From contig JBCBVV010000013.1 of the NCBI GenBank assembly GCA_039817415.1, forward strand, positions 92,015 to 156,014: a DNA stretch of 64,000 nucleotides, given 5' to 3'. The notes under the pieces are model-generated. The model made no database searches, was not told the DNA's origin, and worked only from the letters and a program-made list of their open reading frames with translations. Source of the DNA: JALEFZ01 sp039817415. Its GTDB lineage: Bacteria > Bacteroidota > Bacteroidia > J057. Positions 25,807-35,728 of the stretch are shown here, one piece after another. The stretch's first letter is position 1; the number at the start of each line of letters is the position of its first letter. The position numbers and the translations under genes are program-made.

Positions 25807-27243
25807 ATGACAGCGTCTCACGTTGACACATGGAATCGGTGTCTCCAAATGATCCAAAAGGAGCTTGCTCCACAGAGCTATGATACGTGGTTTCGACCCA
25901 TCAAGCCTGTAAAGCTAGACCGCAAGGTACTTACCCTGGAAGTTCCCAGCCAATTTTTCTATGAATGGTTAGAAGATCACTATGTGAACCTTCTTAAAAA
26001 AGCCATTCATCAACAACTTGGCCCGGACGGACGTTTGGAATACGCCATCGTAATTGACACTGGACAACCTAATGGCAATGGCACAACCGTAAAGGTTCCT
26101 ACTTCTCCCCAATCTGTAAAGACCTCTGCAAAAGCCCTCCAACATCAACTTGAAGTTCAAAGGCCCGTTCCCAATCCTTTTGTGATTCCTGGAATACGCA
26201 AACTTGAAGTTGAATCAAATTTAAACCCGGCTTTTAGCTTTGAATCCTATGTAGAAGGAGACTGTAACAGACTCGCCAGAGCTGCGAGTTATGCCGTTGC
26301 CAACAAACCCGGTGTAACAGCCTACAACCCCTTATTTATATATGGTGGGGTAGGACTGGGGAAAAGCCACCTCCTTCAAGCCATAGGAAACAAAATTAAA
26401 GAAATGCACCCCAAGCGTGCTGTCTTATATGTTTCCTCTGAACGCTTCATCAACCAGTTTGTAGAAGCCGTTCGTAAAGGCACAGTAAATGATTTCATGA
26501 ATTTCTATCAGTTAATAGATGTATTATTGGTAGATGATATTCAGTTCCTATCTGGAAAGGAAAAGACACAGGAAAACTTCTTCCACGTCTTTAACCACTT
26601 ACGCCAGTCGGGAAAGCAAATCGTTTTAGCCTCTGATCGTTCCCCCAATGATATGGAAGGAATGGAAGAGCGTCTGTTGTCTAGGTTTAAATGGGGGTTA
26701 AGTGCCAGCTTACAGGTACCTGATTTCGAAACACGAAAGCAGATCCTGAAGAGCAAGATGTACCAAAATGGAATCGAACTTCCGGAAGAGGTTGTAGAGT
26801 TTATCGCTCATAACATTACTTCTAATATCCGCGAGCTTGAAGGTGCCTTGATCAGTTTGCTAGCTCAATCAAGTCTTAATGGACAAGATGTTGACCTACA
26901 ACTGGCCAAATCTATGCTTCAAAACTTTGTCGATTCGGTAAGCAGAGAAATCACCATAGAATCTATCCAGAAAATAGTAGGTGAACACTTTTCTGTTGAA
27001 GTAGAATTGATGAAAGCCAAAACACGTAAGCGCCAAATCGTTCAGGCAAGACAAATTGCAATGTTCTTTGCCAAAGAATTGACCAGGCACTCACTGAAAT
27101 CGATCGGTTTACATTTTGGCGGTAGAGATCACTCCACCGTTATCCATGCTTTGCAAACGGTAAATGACCTCATCGCTACCGATAAGTATTTCAAGCAAAG
27201 TGTTACGGAAATTCGTAAGCGAATTACCCTTGAGCTTGGATAA
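25807..27243 (+). CDS. dnaA: Chromosomal replication initiator DnaA
   Basis: DnaA binds origin boxes and opens the duplex to start replication. The 478-residue protein shows all four domains: domain I (~1-85, with SYDTWFRPI), a short linker, the AAA+ domain with Walker A GGVGLGKSH near residue 180 and Walker B LLVDDIQFL near 241, and domain IV with the DnaA signature GGRDHSTVIHA near 438. Length and motifs are normal. It is preceded by a 470-base non-coding region and followed by a strong terminator at 27263-27307. Confidence 0.98.
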   Translation: MTASHVDTWNRCLQMIQKELAPQSYDTWFRPIKPVKLDRKVLTLEVPSQFFYEWLEDHYVNLLKKAIHQQLGPDGRLEYAIVIDTGQPNGNGTTVKVPTSPQSVKTSAKALQHQLEVQRPVPNPFVIPGIRKLEVESNLNPAFSFESYVEGDCNRLARAASYAVANKPGVTAYNPLFIYGGVGLGKSHLLQAIGNKIKEMHPKRAVLYVSSERFINQFVEAVRKGTVNDFMNFYQLIDVLLVDDIQFLSGKEKTQENFFHVFNHLRQSGKQIVLASDRSPNDMEGMEERLLSRFKWGLSASLQVPDFETRKQILKSKMYQNGIELPEEVVEFIAHNITSNIRELEGALISLLAQSSLNGQDVDLQLAKSMLQNFVDSVSREITIESIQKIVGEHFSVEVELMKAKTRKRQIVQARQIAMFFAKELTRHSLKSIGLHFGGRDHSTVIHALQTVNDLIATDKYFKQSVTEIRKRITLELG

Positions 27244-27262
27244 ACATCCGTCAAAATATATT

Positions 27263-27307
27263 AAAACAGCTTTGTTGTCCGTTTTCAACAAAGCTGTTTT
27301 CTTTTTT
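27263..27307 (+). terminator. Rho-independent terminator of dnaA
   Basis: A 15-base perfect stem (AAAACAGCTTTGTTG at 27263-27277 with its complement at 27286-27300) and an eight-base loop are followed by CTTTTTT. It lies 19 bases after the dnaA stop. Confidence 0.92.
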
Positions 27308-27383
27308 AAGGTAGATGGAAACTATCTACATTTGATTAGTGAAGAAGTTTTATTCTCCCTACTTTTAAACAAAGGCAATCGAT

Positions 27384-27542
27384 ATGAAGAAATCTTTTAT
27401 TCTCCTCCTAATCGTTGTATTCGTTGGCGGTATTTTCCTCTCCTCATGCCGTATGCTCAAAGGGGATCCTAGGAAAAACTGTAATCATCCTAAGCATGGT
27501 CAGTACATGCGCGAGGTTCAGATGAAGCGTATGAAAGGATAG
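27384..27542 (+). CDS. 52-residue lipoprotein
   Basis: The reading frame encodes 52 residues starting MKKSFILLLIVVFVGG with lipobox LSSC, so the mature peptide would be a lipidated chain of about 31 residues. It is basic, with KNCNHPKHGQYMREVQ and a final KRMKG. A purine-rich AAAGG lies ten bases upstream of the ATG. It is shorter than usual gene-calling cut-offs, but the textbook lipoprotein signal makes it credible. It sits beyond the dnaA terminator and ends four bases short of the convergent hydrolase gene. Confidence 0.7.
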   Translation: MKKSFILLLIVVFVGGIFLSSCRMLKGDPRKNCNHPKHGQYMREVQMKRMKG

Positions 27543-27546
27543 GCAG

Positions 27547-28542
27547 TTAAGGCTTATCTACTTTTACCTTCAAATGGTCAGTTTGATAAGAGGATTGGAG
27601 AGCAATCAGGTAATCCCCCTGTTGTGGGACCTTGATAATGGCTACCCCTTCAGGATTTCTCACTACTCTGATCAAAATTCCACGCTGATTATAGACGCTT
27701 ATCTTTTTCACCAATTGTAAGGCGTGAACATTTTGGATACTAACATTCAAGCCCCTTACATTAACAACAGGTTGTTTCTCCTGTTTCTTCCTCTCAAGCA
27801 TCTTATTCTCCTTCCAAACAAATTCTGGCTTGTTACAGGAGGCATTGAATAGCCACTGGAAAGCTTGTGTCAAATACTCATTTCTGTAAGGGAAAGTAAA
27901 TGAATGCCCTGTATGAGGAATGATTACGGACTGGACGCATGCTCCAGATTGATTGAGAATTTTTTGTAGCGGATAGAATTTGTAAGGCAGTTGATCTCTT
28001 TGCCCCTGAATAAGGTAACAAGGGAGGTTGAAGCATTTTCCAAAGTCTTTCCTTGACAAAGGAAGATTGTGATAGTTTACCCCCATTAAGATCAAACCAT
28101 TGATAAAGTTTCTGTGCCTGACAGCCATTTTCAAGGCCGAACGACTCCCCCAACTAAAACCCAAAGCATATATACAATTGGGCTGTATGCCGTACTTTAC
28201 GAGCATCTCACGGGTCAATTTTTTGGCAAAATCCAGCTCAGCTTCACTATCGGTTTTTCCATCCGTCCCTCCATTTGGGCAGATTAGAATTACTTGATTG
28301 GCTTCTGCAAAATTTTCGAGGGAATCTCTCCAGCTATCTGCATTCCACTTAAGGGAGTTGAGAGGATGAAATGCGATGACTACTGACATGGTTTTCCCTT
28401 TTTCATATGAAGAAGGGAAATAAAGCGCGTAACGTTTCTGGACAACGCCTTGTTGGCGAAACAAACCATACTTTTTAGTTTGGCCAGAAACCTGGATGCA
28501 GAACAAGGTAAGTACAAAAAGTCCTATAAACTTATTCAGCAT
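27547..28542 (-). CDS. Secreted alpha/beta-hydrolase (PHB-depolymerase-like) with T9SS sorting domain
   Basis: The ~331-residue protein has a signal peptide (FIGLFVLTLFCIQVSG), then a LpqC/PHB-depolymerase-like hydrolase domain with AFHPLNSLKWNADSWRD, nucleophile GFSWGSRS and a catalytic His candidate in PHTGHSFTFPYR. The last ~75 residues (from VNVRGLNVSIQNVH) resemble a type A T9SS C-terminal sorting domain, with ISVYNQRGI and a terminal β-strand. It is probably a surface or released esterase. The start at 28542 places the signal peptide at the N-terminus; 28590 is also open. Confidence 0.78.
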   Translation of the reverse strand: MLNKFIGLFVLTLFCIQVSGQTKKYGLFRQQGVVQKRYALYFPSSYEKGKTMSVVIAFHPLNSLKWNADSWRDSLENFAEANQVILICPNGGTDGKTDSEAELDFAKKLTREMLVKYGIQPNCIYALGFSWGSRSALKMAVRHRNFINGLILMGVNYHNLPLSRKDFGKCFNLPCYLIQGQRDQLPYKFYPLQKILNQSGACVQSVIIPHTGHSFTFPYRNEYLTQAFQWLFNASCNKPEFVWKENKMLERKKQEKQPVVNVRGLNVSIQNVHALQLVKKISVYNQRGILIRVVRNPEGVAIIKVPQQGDYLIALQSSYQTDHLKVKVDKP

Positions 28543-28874
28543 AGAAAAGGAACTTGAGGGTTTCAGGGGCTGCTGCCTCCAGGTACCCAAAAGTAGTCAT
28601 GATACAGTGCGAAAATTATCCGTGAGTCGAAATAAACTTACAAAGGCAAATTATAGGGGAATTATGTTTCTACAACTAAGCCTGAATAAAGAATCGTTCT
28701 TGAGTAGAAAATCTTAACCTGTTGTAGAAAAGGAAATCACGGTAAGGATGCATCTGGAAATCATTGATTCCTCTTCTCAATTGACTTTTTTGAACAGTAA
28801 TTTAGGTTATTTTTATTCTGGTTAAGTGGAATATAGTTGCTGTATATGAAAGATATATATGATAGTAAATTAAT
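28543..28874. other. Intergenic stretch, nothing assigned
   Basis: Between the hydrolase start and the hairpin at 28875 I find no credible frame and no structured element. It must hold the promoter of the minus-strand hydrolase gene. The part near 28800-28875 is strongly AT-rich. Confidence 0.5.
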
Positions 28875-28909
28875 GTAAGGTTGAATTATTAATTTTAATT
28901 CAACCTTAC
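28875..28909 (-). terminator. Hairpin downstream of the T9SS dockerin-like gene
   Basis: GTAAGGTTGAATTA (28875-28888) pairs perfectly with TAATTCAACCTTAC (28896-28909) over 14 bases. It lies 46 bases past the stop of the minus-strand gene. The U-tract is weak, so termination efficiency is uncertain. Confidence 0.55.
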
Positions 28910-28955
28910 AATTCTTCAAATGAAGGAGAGAAACTTACGTGATCAGTTGGTTTAT

Positions 28956-30239
28956 CTAGGGCCTGAATATTTTGGCATTTCGCTTATTTTTCCCAGAACC
29001 TGCTTGAAGCAAATACACTCCTCTATTCAGCTTTTCAAAAGGAATATTGAGGCGCTGACCTCTCATCATCGTACTGTATATAAGTCTTCCTTGTAAATCG
29101 AACACTTGGACTGGAGTAGGCAGAATCTGATAAGCAGGACGGCTTAGGGCCCATTCTTCTTCAAGTGTTGCTACTGACCAATCTTCTTCCAACTCAATTT
29201 CAGGTATGCTGGTGATCACATTTATGAAGTTTGCAACTGGTCTTACAGGAACGAGTTGGCCTTGTCTATCAATCACCACAACATCTTCTAGCTTGAAGTT
29301 CATGGTTTCAATTCCTGCTTTTTTAGCGATGATCTCGTCAATCACTACAATGATCTCAGCTAATTTTCCGAAACCGCTTATGCCAATGCTGTCAAATCTG
29401 GTGATCCCTATATCAACGATCTGCTTATCGTAAAAGGCCTTGTCAACGGTAAGAATCTCAGGCTGCTGTCCTAATACAGATTGGTTGTAGTTTACTTGAA
29501 CCGATCCAGAATCAATAGCTACTCCTTCAAGGGTCAAGCTAAAAGCAATTCCGTGTAGATCAACAAATTGGTTTACGACCGTTCCGAAGAGGACGGTTGC
29601 AACGACGGTATCTCCTGGCTGAGCGTTGGCTCCATTAAACTGAACATACAAAGGAGAACCATTAGGAGAGGTGGGCTGTCCTGACGTGCTAGGTGTGAGG
29701 TAATTCTTCTCAATGGGAAGAATATCGTTTGTATCAATAAGGCCGTTGCCGTCCCCATCGACATGTGCGAAATCTATTCCAGCGTGATGAATGGCCCAAG
29801 AATGAGCGGGTTGACCTATCCAGTTTGTATGCGCATTTGGCCTTACATAGCCAGTATGACCATAGGCAAGACCAAGATTTAGGATATCCTGATTGTTAGC
29901 TGCGCCATCACCATTTGCATCACCAGGCCAAACACATTCATCAAGTGCATGTATAAAAACAGTAGCTGAGTCTACTTCTCCTGTGCCGTCTGTTACTATT
30001 ACTTGATATTCATACAAAGTCTGGGTAGGGAGAATGGTCAGAACAGAATCTTGAGTTCCGTCGGACCAGTCATAGGTATAAGGAGCCTGTCCGCCTGTGA
30101 CTGAAGGTCCAATTTCGAACCCTTCATTGATACAGGCATGGATTGTATCCGCAGGAAATTCAACAGATAAAGATTGCCCGTGAAGGGTCGTAATTCCGGC
30201 GACTATGTAGCAAAGGATGAGGTATAGCAGTCTTTGCAT
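28956..30239 (-). CDS. T9SS-exported protein with dockerin-like and cohesin-like regions
   Basis: The 427-residue protein has a signal peptide, an N-terminal SprB/PKD-like segment (GGQAPYTYDWSDGTQDS), a dockerin type I-like pair of calcium loops (GDANGDGAANNQDILNLG and VDGDGNGLIDTNDILPIE), a cohesin-like β-sandwich (~190-340, with AQPGDTVVATVLFG) and a C-terminal type A T9SS sorting domain (VQVFDLQGRLI to NAKIFRP). It should be carried across the outer membrane and attached to or released from the surface. A scaffold or adhesin role is inference. It stands alone between intergenic regions. Confidence 0.8.
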   Translation of the reverse strand: MQRLLYLILCYIVAGITTLHGQSLSVEFPADTIHACINEGFEIGPSVTGGQAPYTYDWSDGTQDSVLTILPTQTLYEYQVIVTDGTGEVDSATVFIHALDECVWPGDANGDGAANNQDILNLGLAYGHTGYVRPNAHTNWIGQPAHSWAIHHAGIDFAHVDGDGNGLIDTNDILPIEKNYLTPSTSGQPTSPNGSPLYVQFNGANAQPGDTVVATVLFGTVVNQFVDLHGIAFSLTLEGVAIDSGSVQVNYNQSVLGQQPEILTVDKAFYDKQIVDIGITRFDSIGISGFGKLAEIIVVIDEIIAKKAGIETMNFKLEDVVVIDRQGQLVPVRPVANFINVITSIPEIELEEDWSVATLEEEWALSRPAYQILPTPVQVFDLQGRLIYSTMMRGQRLNIPFEKLNRGVYLLQAGSGKNKRNAKIFRP

Positions 30240-30438
30240 AGCAAAATGGGTGAGGTTATTTGGTCTTTGATGTATTTACACCTTAATAAATAGACATTTG
30301 GGGGATTTTGTTTATTGTCATATGATACGAATTAGACGATTTCTGAGAATAAAATATCATAGGCGATAAACAAATAGACTGATAATCAGTTTTTAAAACC
30401 ATAAGTCCCATTATACTTCTGGACAGTATGAAAATATT

Positions 30439-31917
30439 ATGATAGGAAACGCAAGATTGATAAAACTCCTAAAAGCGTTGAGTAATTCCGAAATCAAAAG
30501 ATTCGTTTCCTTTGTTTCGTCAGACTTTGTTACCCAAAACAATAAACTAGCGATTCTCGCAAAGTATCTTTTTAAGATTCACCCTACATTCAAATCTAAA
30601 GATCTTACGAAGGAGCATCTATTCTCGCTATTATTTCCTAAAGAACCTTATTCGGAGCAAAAGGTTCATGACCAAATGTCAGCCCTATTAAGGCTGCTTG
30701 AAGATTTCTTAGCCTATCTGGAACTGGAATCAGATGAACTTCGAAAATCACTCTTTCTACTTGATTCTCTTCATAATCGCGGAAAGGACGAGCATTTTTA
30801 CAGGCATTACCAAAAATCATGGAAAAGCCTGACCAAAAGCCAATATCGAAACTCAGATTATTACTATCACCAATACAAACTGTCGCATACTGCTGATCCG
30901 GTTCTTTCTAAGTTGTATCCAAGAGAAGTCGCTGATAACCTTGATCAAATATCTTATAACTTAGAAACATTCTACTTGGCTGAGAAATTTAGGATCAGTT
31001 GTGAGATGTTGAATCGGCAGCGGATTCTGAATATGAAGGCAGATACAAGCCGCGCCAATGATCTGGTTGAGCACCTTAAGGGCTCAGGCAGTGAATACCT
31101 CCAAGAGCCTATTGTTGCTATTTATTATCAAATATATCTTACGCTAACGGATGCAGATGAGGAACAACATTATCACAAATTGGTGGAATTGTTGAATGTC
31201 TACTCAGATCAATTCCATAGTTGGCAGGCTTATTCGATGTATGTATATGCCTTAAACTATTGCGTGAGAAACATCAACTTTGGAAAGGCTAGCTTTCGCG
31301 AGGAAATGTTTAGGCTGTTTGAGACCTTATTGGAAAAAAGACTCCTTCTTGATCAGGGCGTACTTTCTCATTCCCACTATAAGAATATCACCAACGTAGG
31401 ATTGAGTCTTAAAAAGTATGATTGGGTTAAGAACTTCCTTGAGTCATATAAAAACAAACTCGCTCCTGAGGTGAGGGAAAATGCCTATAAGCTGAATCTT
31501 TCGGTCTTATATTTCCAGCAAAAGGAATACAAGCCTGCTATGGTCTTGCTTCAGCAGATAGAATTTACAGATGTATTTTATCACCTCAGTGCGAAGTCTC
31601 TTTTGATGAAAATATACTATGAATTAAATGACGATGACGGGATTAAATACCTTGTCCATGCCTTTCAAGCCTTCATCAAACGAAATCAAAAAATCCCCAA
31701 ATACCAGATTCAGGCACACCAGAATTTTATCCGTCATCTAAAAAAATTGGTCAATTTGCGTGCACGTAGGCCCTTCCTGGAGGAAGATGTCTTCGAAGAA
31801 AGATGGGAAGCCATATCAAAAAGCGCGCAAGAGACATCTCCAATGACTCATGCGCGCTGGTTGCGGACTCAGTTACAAGAACTTCAACCCTTAGGTGTTA
31901 GCCAAGGAGCTAATTAA
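30439..31917 (+). CDS. Conserved helical protein of unknown function
   Basis: I do not recognise a named family for this 492-residue protein. It has no signal peptide or membrane segment, so it should be cytosolic. The sequence is almost wholly α-helical with many aromatic residues and has the feel of a degenerate tetratricopeptide-type solenoid (YFQQKEYKPAMVLLQQIEF, AKSLLMKIYYELNDDDG). The N-terminus begins LIKLLKALSNSEIKRFVSFV. Its 3' end overlaps the convergent trehalose gene by 27 bases. Confidence 0.75.
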   Translation: MIGNARLIKLLKALSNSEIKRFVSFVSSDFVTQNNKLAILAKYLFKIHPTFKSKDLTKEHLFSLLFPKEPYSEQKVHDQMSALLRLLEDFLAYLELESDELRKSLFLLDSLHNRGKDEHFYRHYQKSWKSLTKSQYRNSDYYYHQYKLSHTADPVLSKLYPREVADNLDQISYNLETFYLAEKFRISCEMLNRQRILNMKADTSRANDLVEHLKGSGSEYLQEPIVAIYYQIYLTLTDADEEQHYHKLVELLNVYSDQFHSWQAYSMYVYALNYCVRNINFGKASFREEMFRLFETLLEKRLLLDQGVLSHSHYKNITNVGLSLKKYDWVKNFLESYKNKLAPEVRENAYKLNLSVLYFQQKEYKPAMVLLQQIEFTDVFYHLSAKSLLMKIYYELNDDDGIKYLVHAFQAFIKRNQKIPKYQIQAHQNFIRHLKKLVNLRARRPFLEEDVFEERWEAISKSAQETSPMTHARWLRTQLQELQPLGVSQGAN

Positions 31918-34068
31918 GGACCTGGCTTCTTCTACGGATTGTACCTTGAACTTAGCACTGGTTTTATGTAGGCCAACTTTTACTGTATAGGCATGGGGGG
32001 GCATAGCCAAGAATGTATCCTCATCTGTATGATCATCTCCAATGGCCATGATAAAGTCCCAATTCTGTCTATTAAGCCAAATACCAGCAGCCTTTCCCTT
32101 GTTTACTCCGGCATTTCTGATTTCGACTACCTTGTTGCCTTCTAGGACCTGAAGGTTATGGTTGGCGGTCAGGTAGATCAACTCATCACGAATTTCTCTC
32201 ACGCGATTGACTCCAAGGTCGTTATCGATTTTGCGATAATGCCAAGCCAGGGTATAGTCCTTTTCTTCAATAAATGATCCAGGTGTCCTTTCAACAAGGT
32301 CTTCGAGGAAGGGCATGACAGTTGGTTTCCAGCTATCGATGACACTTTCATTTCTATTCCACTTCTCACCATCCCACATCCAAACACCATGCTCAGAGAC
32401 AATCTCAATCCCAGTATGGCCAAACCATTCACCTAGTGTATATCTGTCTCTTCCACTGATGATGACGATAGTAGTTTTCTCGAGATTGTGAATTTTGGTT
32501 AATTCATCGATTAGATTTTGATCAGGGAAGGCATCCTCGGGCTTTGACTTAAATCCAACCAGCGTGCCATCATAATCCAGCAGTAAAAGTCTCGAATCGG
32601 CTTTCTGGTAATCTGATACGAGGGCAGCTTTGTTTTCTTGTGAAAGAAGTTTTGTTTTCCTGTCCTGATTGAATTTTTTCACTTCCATTTGTTGTTTGAT
32701 GAATGTATTGGCCCAGTGTTTAACACTATAGCGCTTAAGGCGCTTTTGCATTTCTTCCAGGGCTTTTCTTTGGTTTGCATGGGGCATTTCCATTGCCTTC
32801 AATAAGGCATCGGCAATGTCGTTTTGGTCATTGGGATTGATAATGATAGCCTCGCTCAATTCGTTTGCCGCACCAGCCATTTCACTTAGGATCAAGACTC
32901 CGGCCTTGTCATCTTGCTTACTGGCTACAAACTCTTTAGCTACTAAGTTCATCCCATCTCTTAGGGGAGTGATAAGGGCAATATGTGCGGCTTGATACAT
33001 GGCAATCAAGCTTTCGAATGAAAAAGATCTATAGTAATATCGAATGGGAATCCAATTGAAGGTTCCAAAACGACCGTTGATTCTACCTACCAACTCATCA
33101 ATTTCAACCTTCAGACTTTTGTATTGGTCCACATTAGCACGACTAGGAACTACTACAAGCATTAAGGTAACGACACCATTGTATTGGGGATTCCTTTCTA
33201 GGAAGAGCTCGTATGCACGTATCCGTTCAGGAATTCCCTTAGAGTAGTCAAGGCGATCTATGGAGATGATCAACTTGCGCTTTTCTCCATAGTTTTTGAT
33301 GAAGAGAACCTCCTCCGATTCAGAATTAGCTTCTTCTGGGAAGGCGTATTTTTCATAATCAATTCCCATGGGGAATACATCCACTTTTATTGATCTGCCA
33401 TCAATCAGAAGGTTTCCAAATGAATGCTCAATACCTGAAATACGATAGGTGGCGCTCAAAAAGTGGCGCATATATCCAAAGGTATGAAATCCAATTTGGT
33501 CAGCTCCCAACAAGCCATTCAGAAGCTCTTTGCGCCAGGGGAGGGTTCTGAAAATCTCATAAGAGGGGAAGGGAATATGTAGAAAGAATCCAATGGAGAG
33601 ATCAGGAAAGTGATTCCTAAGAATTCCAGGAACCAACATCAATTGATAATCATGAACCCATACCATGTCATCTGGCCAAATCTGACTAGCTACAACCCTT
33701 GCAAATTTTTCATTCACGGATTTGTATGTCGCCCAATATTCATCATCATAGGAGGTATATTGGGTGAAATAATGAAAATGAGGCCAGATGGTTTTGTTGC
33801 TGAAACCTTCGTAAAACAGGCTTATTTCTTTTTCAGAAAGAAAGACGGGGTACATTCCGTCCTTTTTGAACTGTTTGGTGATTTCTTCTTGCTCCCTGGT
33901 ATCTTCAACTACCTTTCCGGGCCATCCAATCCAAACTTTTTCAATACTGGAATCCAGCGACCTTAAACCGGTTGCGAGTCCCCCTGCACTAGGATGATAA
34001 ATGAGCTCACCTTGTTTGCGACCAATAGTTATTGGAAGGCGATTTGAAACAATTACTATGCGACCCAT
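31891..34068 (-). CDS. Bifunctional trehalose-6-phosphate synthase/phosphatase
   Basis: The 725-residue fusion makes trehalose from UDP-glucose and glucose-6-phosphate. The N-terminal GT20 domain (~1-465) has VIVSNRLPI, GGLATGL, WVHDYQLMLVPG and PLRDGMNLVAKEFV. The C-terminal HAD phosphatase domain (~495-725) has LLLDYDGTLVGF with the nucleophile Asp, VIISGRDRYTL and GDDHTDEDTF. Both halves look intact. Trehalose serves as an osmolyte and stress protectant. Bifunctional fusions of this type are common in Bacteroidota. The gene is monocistronic in appearance. Confidence 0.95.
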   Translation of the reverse strand: MGRIVIVSNRLPITIGRKQGELIYHPSAGGLATGLRSLDSSIEKVWIGWPGKVVEDTREQEEITKQFKKDGMYPVFLSEKEISLFYEGFSNKTIWPHFHYFTQYTSYDDEYWATYKSVNEKFARVVASQIWPDDMVWVHDYQLMLVPGILRNHFPDLSIGFFLHIPFPSYEIFRTLPWRKELLNGLLGADQIGFHTFGYMRHFLSATYRISGIEHSFGNLLIDGRSIKVDVFPMGIDYEKYAFPEEANSESEEVLFIKNYGEKRKLIISIDRLDYSKGIPERIRAYELFLERNPQYNGVVTLMLVVVPSRANVDQYKSLKVEIDELVGRINGRFGTFNWIPIRYYYRSFSFESLIAMYQAAHIALITPLRDGMNLVAKEFVASKQDDKAGVLILSEMAGAANELSEAIIINPNDQNDIADALLKAMEMPHANQRKALEEMQKRLKRYSVKHWANTFIKQQMEVKKFNQDRKTKLLSQENKAALVSDYQKADSRLLLLDYDGTLVGFKSKPEDAFPDQNLIDELTKIHNLEKTTIVIISGRDRYTLGEWFGHTGIEIVSEHGVWMWDGEKWNRNESVIDSWKPTVMPFLEDLVERTPGSFIEEKDYTLAWHYRKIDNDLGVNRVREIRDELIYLTANHNLQVLEGNKVVEIRNAGVNKGKAAGIWLNRQNWDFIMAIGDDHTDEDTFLAMPPHAYTVKVGLHKTSAKFKVQSVEEARSLISSLANT

Positions 34069-34313
34069 GAACGGAAATTATTATTGGTAGAATTCATTAG
34101 GATATGCGAGACAAAGTAAAGATTTGTGATTAACACACTATTAAAGAATTCAGTCAGGAGGGTAAAAGGTATAAATATTCTCAAGAAATTGACATTTTTA
34201 TTCTAATCATTGCTTATTCGTCCCTACATTTAAGCCTCACGATTATCTCTCTGCCATCTAGCTTTAGAGCTCGTTTGTGTAGAGAGCAAGAAAGACCAAA
34301 TTGACTCAGATAG

Positions 34314-35657
34314 ATGAAGGTACATTTTATAGCCATGGGAGGTAGTATCATGCATAGCCTTGCCATAGCTCTCAAGAAAAATGGACATGAAGTAAGTGGT
34401 TCTGATGACCAAATTTTTGATCCTGCCCGTACGAGGTTAATGGAAGAGGGCCTTTTGCCCGAAGAAGGATGGCATATTGACAGGATACATCAAGGGCTAG
34501 ATGCTATCATTTTAGGAATGCATGCATTCGAAGACAACCCCGAACTAAAAAGGGCACTAGAGTTGAATATCCCTATTTATTCATTCCCTGAATTTGTCGC
34601 CAAGGAATCCGCTGGAAAGCAAAGAATTGTCATCACAGGAAGTGCAGGTAAGACTACTATTACTTCCATGATTATGCACGTGCTGAAAAAAATGGGGAAG
34701 AATTTTGATTACATGGTTGGCGCGCAGGTAGCTGGCTTTGAAAACCCCGTTAGGATCAGTCAAGATGCCCCCGTTATCATTATTGAGGGAGACGAATACC
34801 TATCATCTCGAATTGACAAAAAGCCTAAATTCCTTCATTATCATCCGCATACCTTGGTAGTTAGTAACATCTCATGGGATCATATCAATGTATTCCCCAG
34901 TGAGCAGATTTATGTCGAGCAATTTGAAAAGCTGGTTAATGGCCTAGAAAAAGCCTCATCTGTGGTATACTTTGAGGAAGATCCTAAAGTCAAGGATGTT
35001 GTTGAGGCGCAAACCGATACAGAAATCCATTATTTGATTCCTTATTCCATACCTGAGTATGACGTCAAGGAAGACGGATTTTATCTTTCTTTAGGAAATG
35101 AGAAAGGCCTTATGTCGGTAATTGGTGCCCATAATATGGCCAATATACATGCTGCTTGGAAAGTCTGTGAGTTGCTAAGTGTGGAAGCCAAAGACTTCAT
35201 TATCCATATTTCAACCTTCATTGGTGCTGGAATTCGCTTAGAAACAATCAAGGAAGAGCAAGGTAAAATTGTGATTCGAGATTATGCTCATGCTCCTTCA
35301 AAGGTAATGGCAAGTGTCGATGCCGTAAAAAGCCGATATCCATCCAAAAATGTCATTGCCTGCCTTGAACTTCATACCTTTTCAAGCCTGAACAAAGAGT
35401 TTATTCCTCATTATCATGAGAGTCTAAAGCCTGCTGACAAAAAGTTGGTATTTGTGGATCCCAAGGCCATACAAAAGAAAAGAATGGAGCCATTGAAGGA
35501 GGATTTTATCAAAAGTTCCTTTGGAGAAGAACACCTAAATTTTGTGGAATCGAAAGATGAAATTGAGGCCTTTCTCGCAGACAATGCCTCTGGTAATGAT
35601 GTTTTTCTGATGATGTCCTCTGGTAATTTTTCGGGCCTAGACCTCCACAATTTATAA
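34314..35657 (+). CDS. Mpl-like Mur ligase (UDP-N-acetylmuramate:tripeptide ligase family)
   Basis: The 447-residue protein is a Mur ligase closest to Mpl, which joins recycled murein tripeptide to UDP-MurNAc in the cytosol. It shows the N-terminal Rossmann-like HFIAMGGSIMHSLAIALKK, GSDDQIFDP, the ATP loop GSAGKTTIT (an atypical Ser-Ala in place of Thr-His), IIEGDEYLSSRID and ISWDHINVFPS, and RDYAHAPSKV in the C-terminal domain. Its role would be peptidoglycan recycling; the preferred peptide is not readable. A bidirectional terminator follows. Confidence 0.88.
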   Translation: MKVHFIAMGGSIMHSLAIALKKNGHEVSGSDDQIFDPARTRLMEEGLLPEEGWHIDRIHQGLDAIILGMHAFEDNPELKRALELNIPIYSFPEFVAKESAGKQRIVITGSAGKTTITSMIMHVLKKMGKNFDYMVGAQVAGFENPVRISQDAPVIIIEGDEYLSSRIDKKPKFLHYHPHTLVVSNISWDHINVFPSEQIYVEQFEKLVNGLEKASSVVYFEEDPKVKDVVEAQTDTEIHYLIPYSIPEYDVKEDGFYLSLGNEKGLMSVIGAHNMANIHAAWKVCELLSVEAKDFIIHISTFIGAGIRLETIKEEQGKIVIRDYAHAPSKVMASVDAVKSRYPSKNVIACLELHTFSSLNKEFIPHYHESLKPADKKLVFVDPKAIQKKRMEPLKEDFIKSSFGEEHLNFVESKDEIEAFLADNASGNDVFLMMSSGNFSGLDLHNL

Positions 35658-35678
35658 GAAGTTATTTGATCGAAATAG

Positions 35679-35714
35679 AAAGGGCTTGTTTCCGTGAAAA
35701 CAAGCCCTTTTTTT
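35679..35714. terminator. Hairpin terminator between convergent genes
   Basis: AAAGGGCTTGTTT (35679-35691) pairs perfectly with AAACAAGCCCTTT (35698-35710) with a six-base loop, followed by a T run. It terminates the Mpl-like gene and can act for the convergent CBS gene. Confidence 0.9.
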
Positions 35715-35728
35715 ACTGGAATGAGAAG

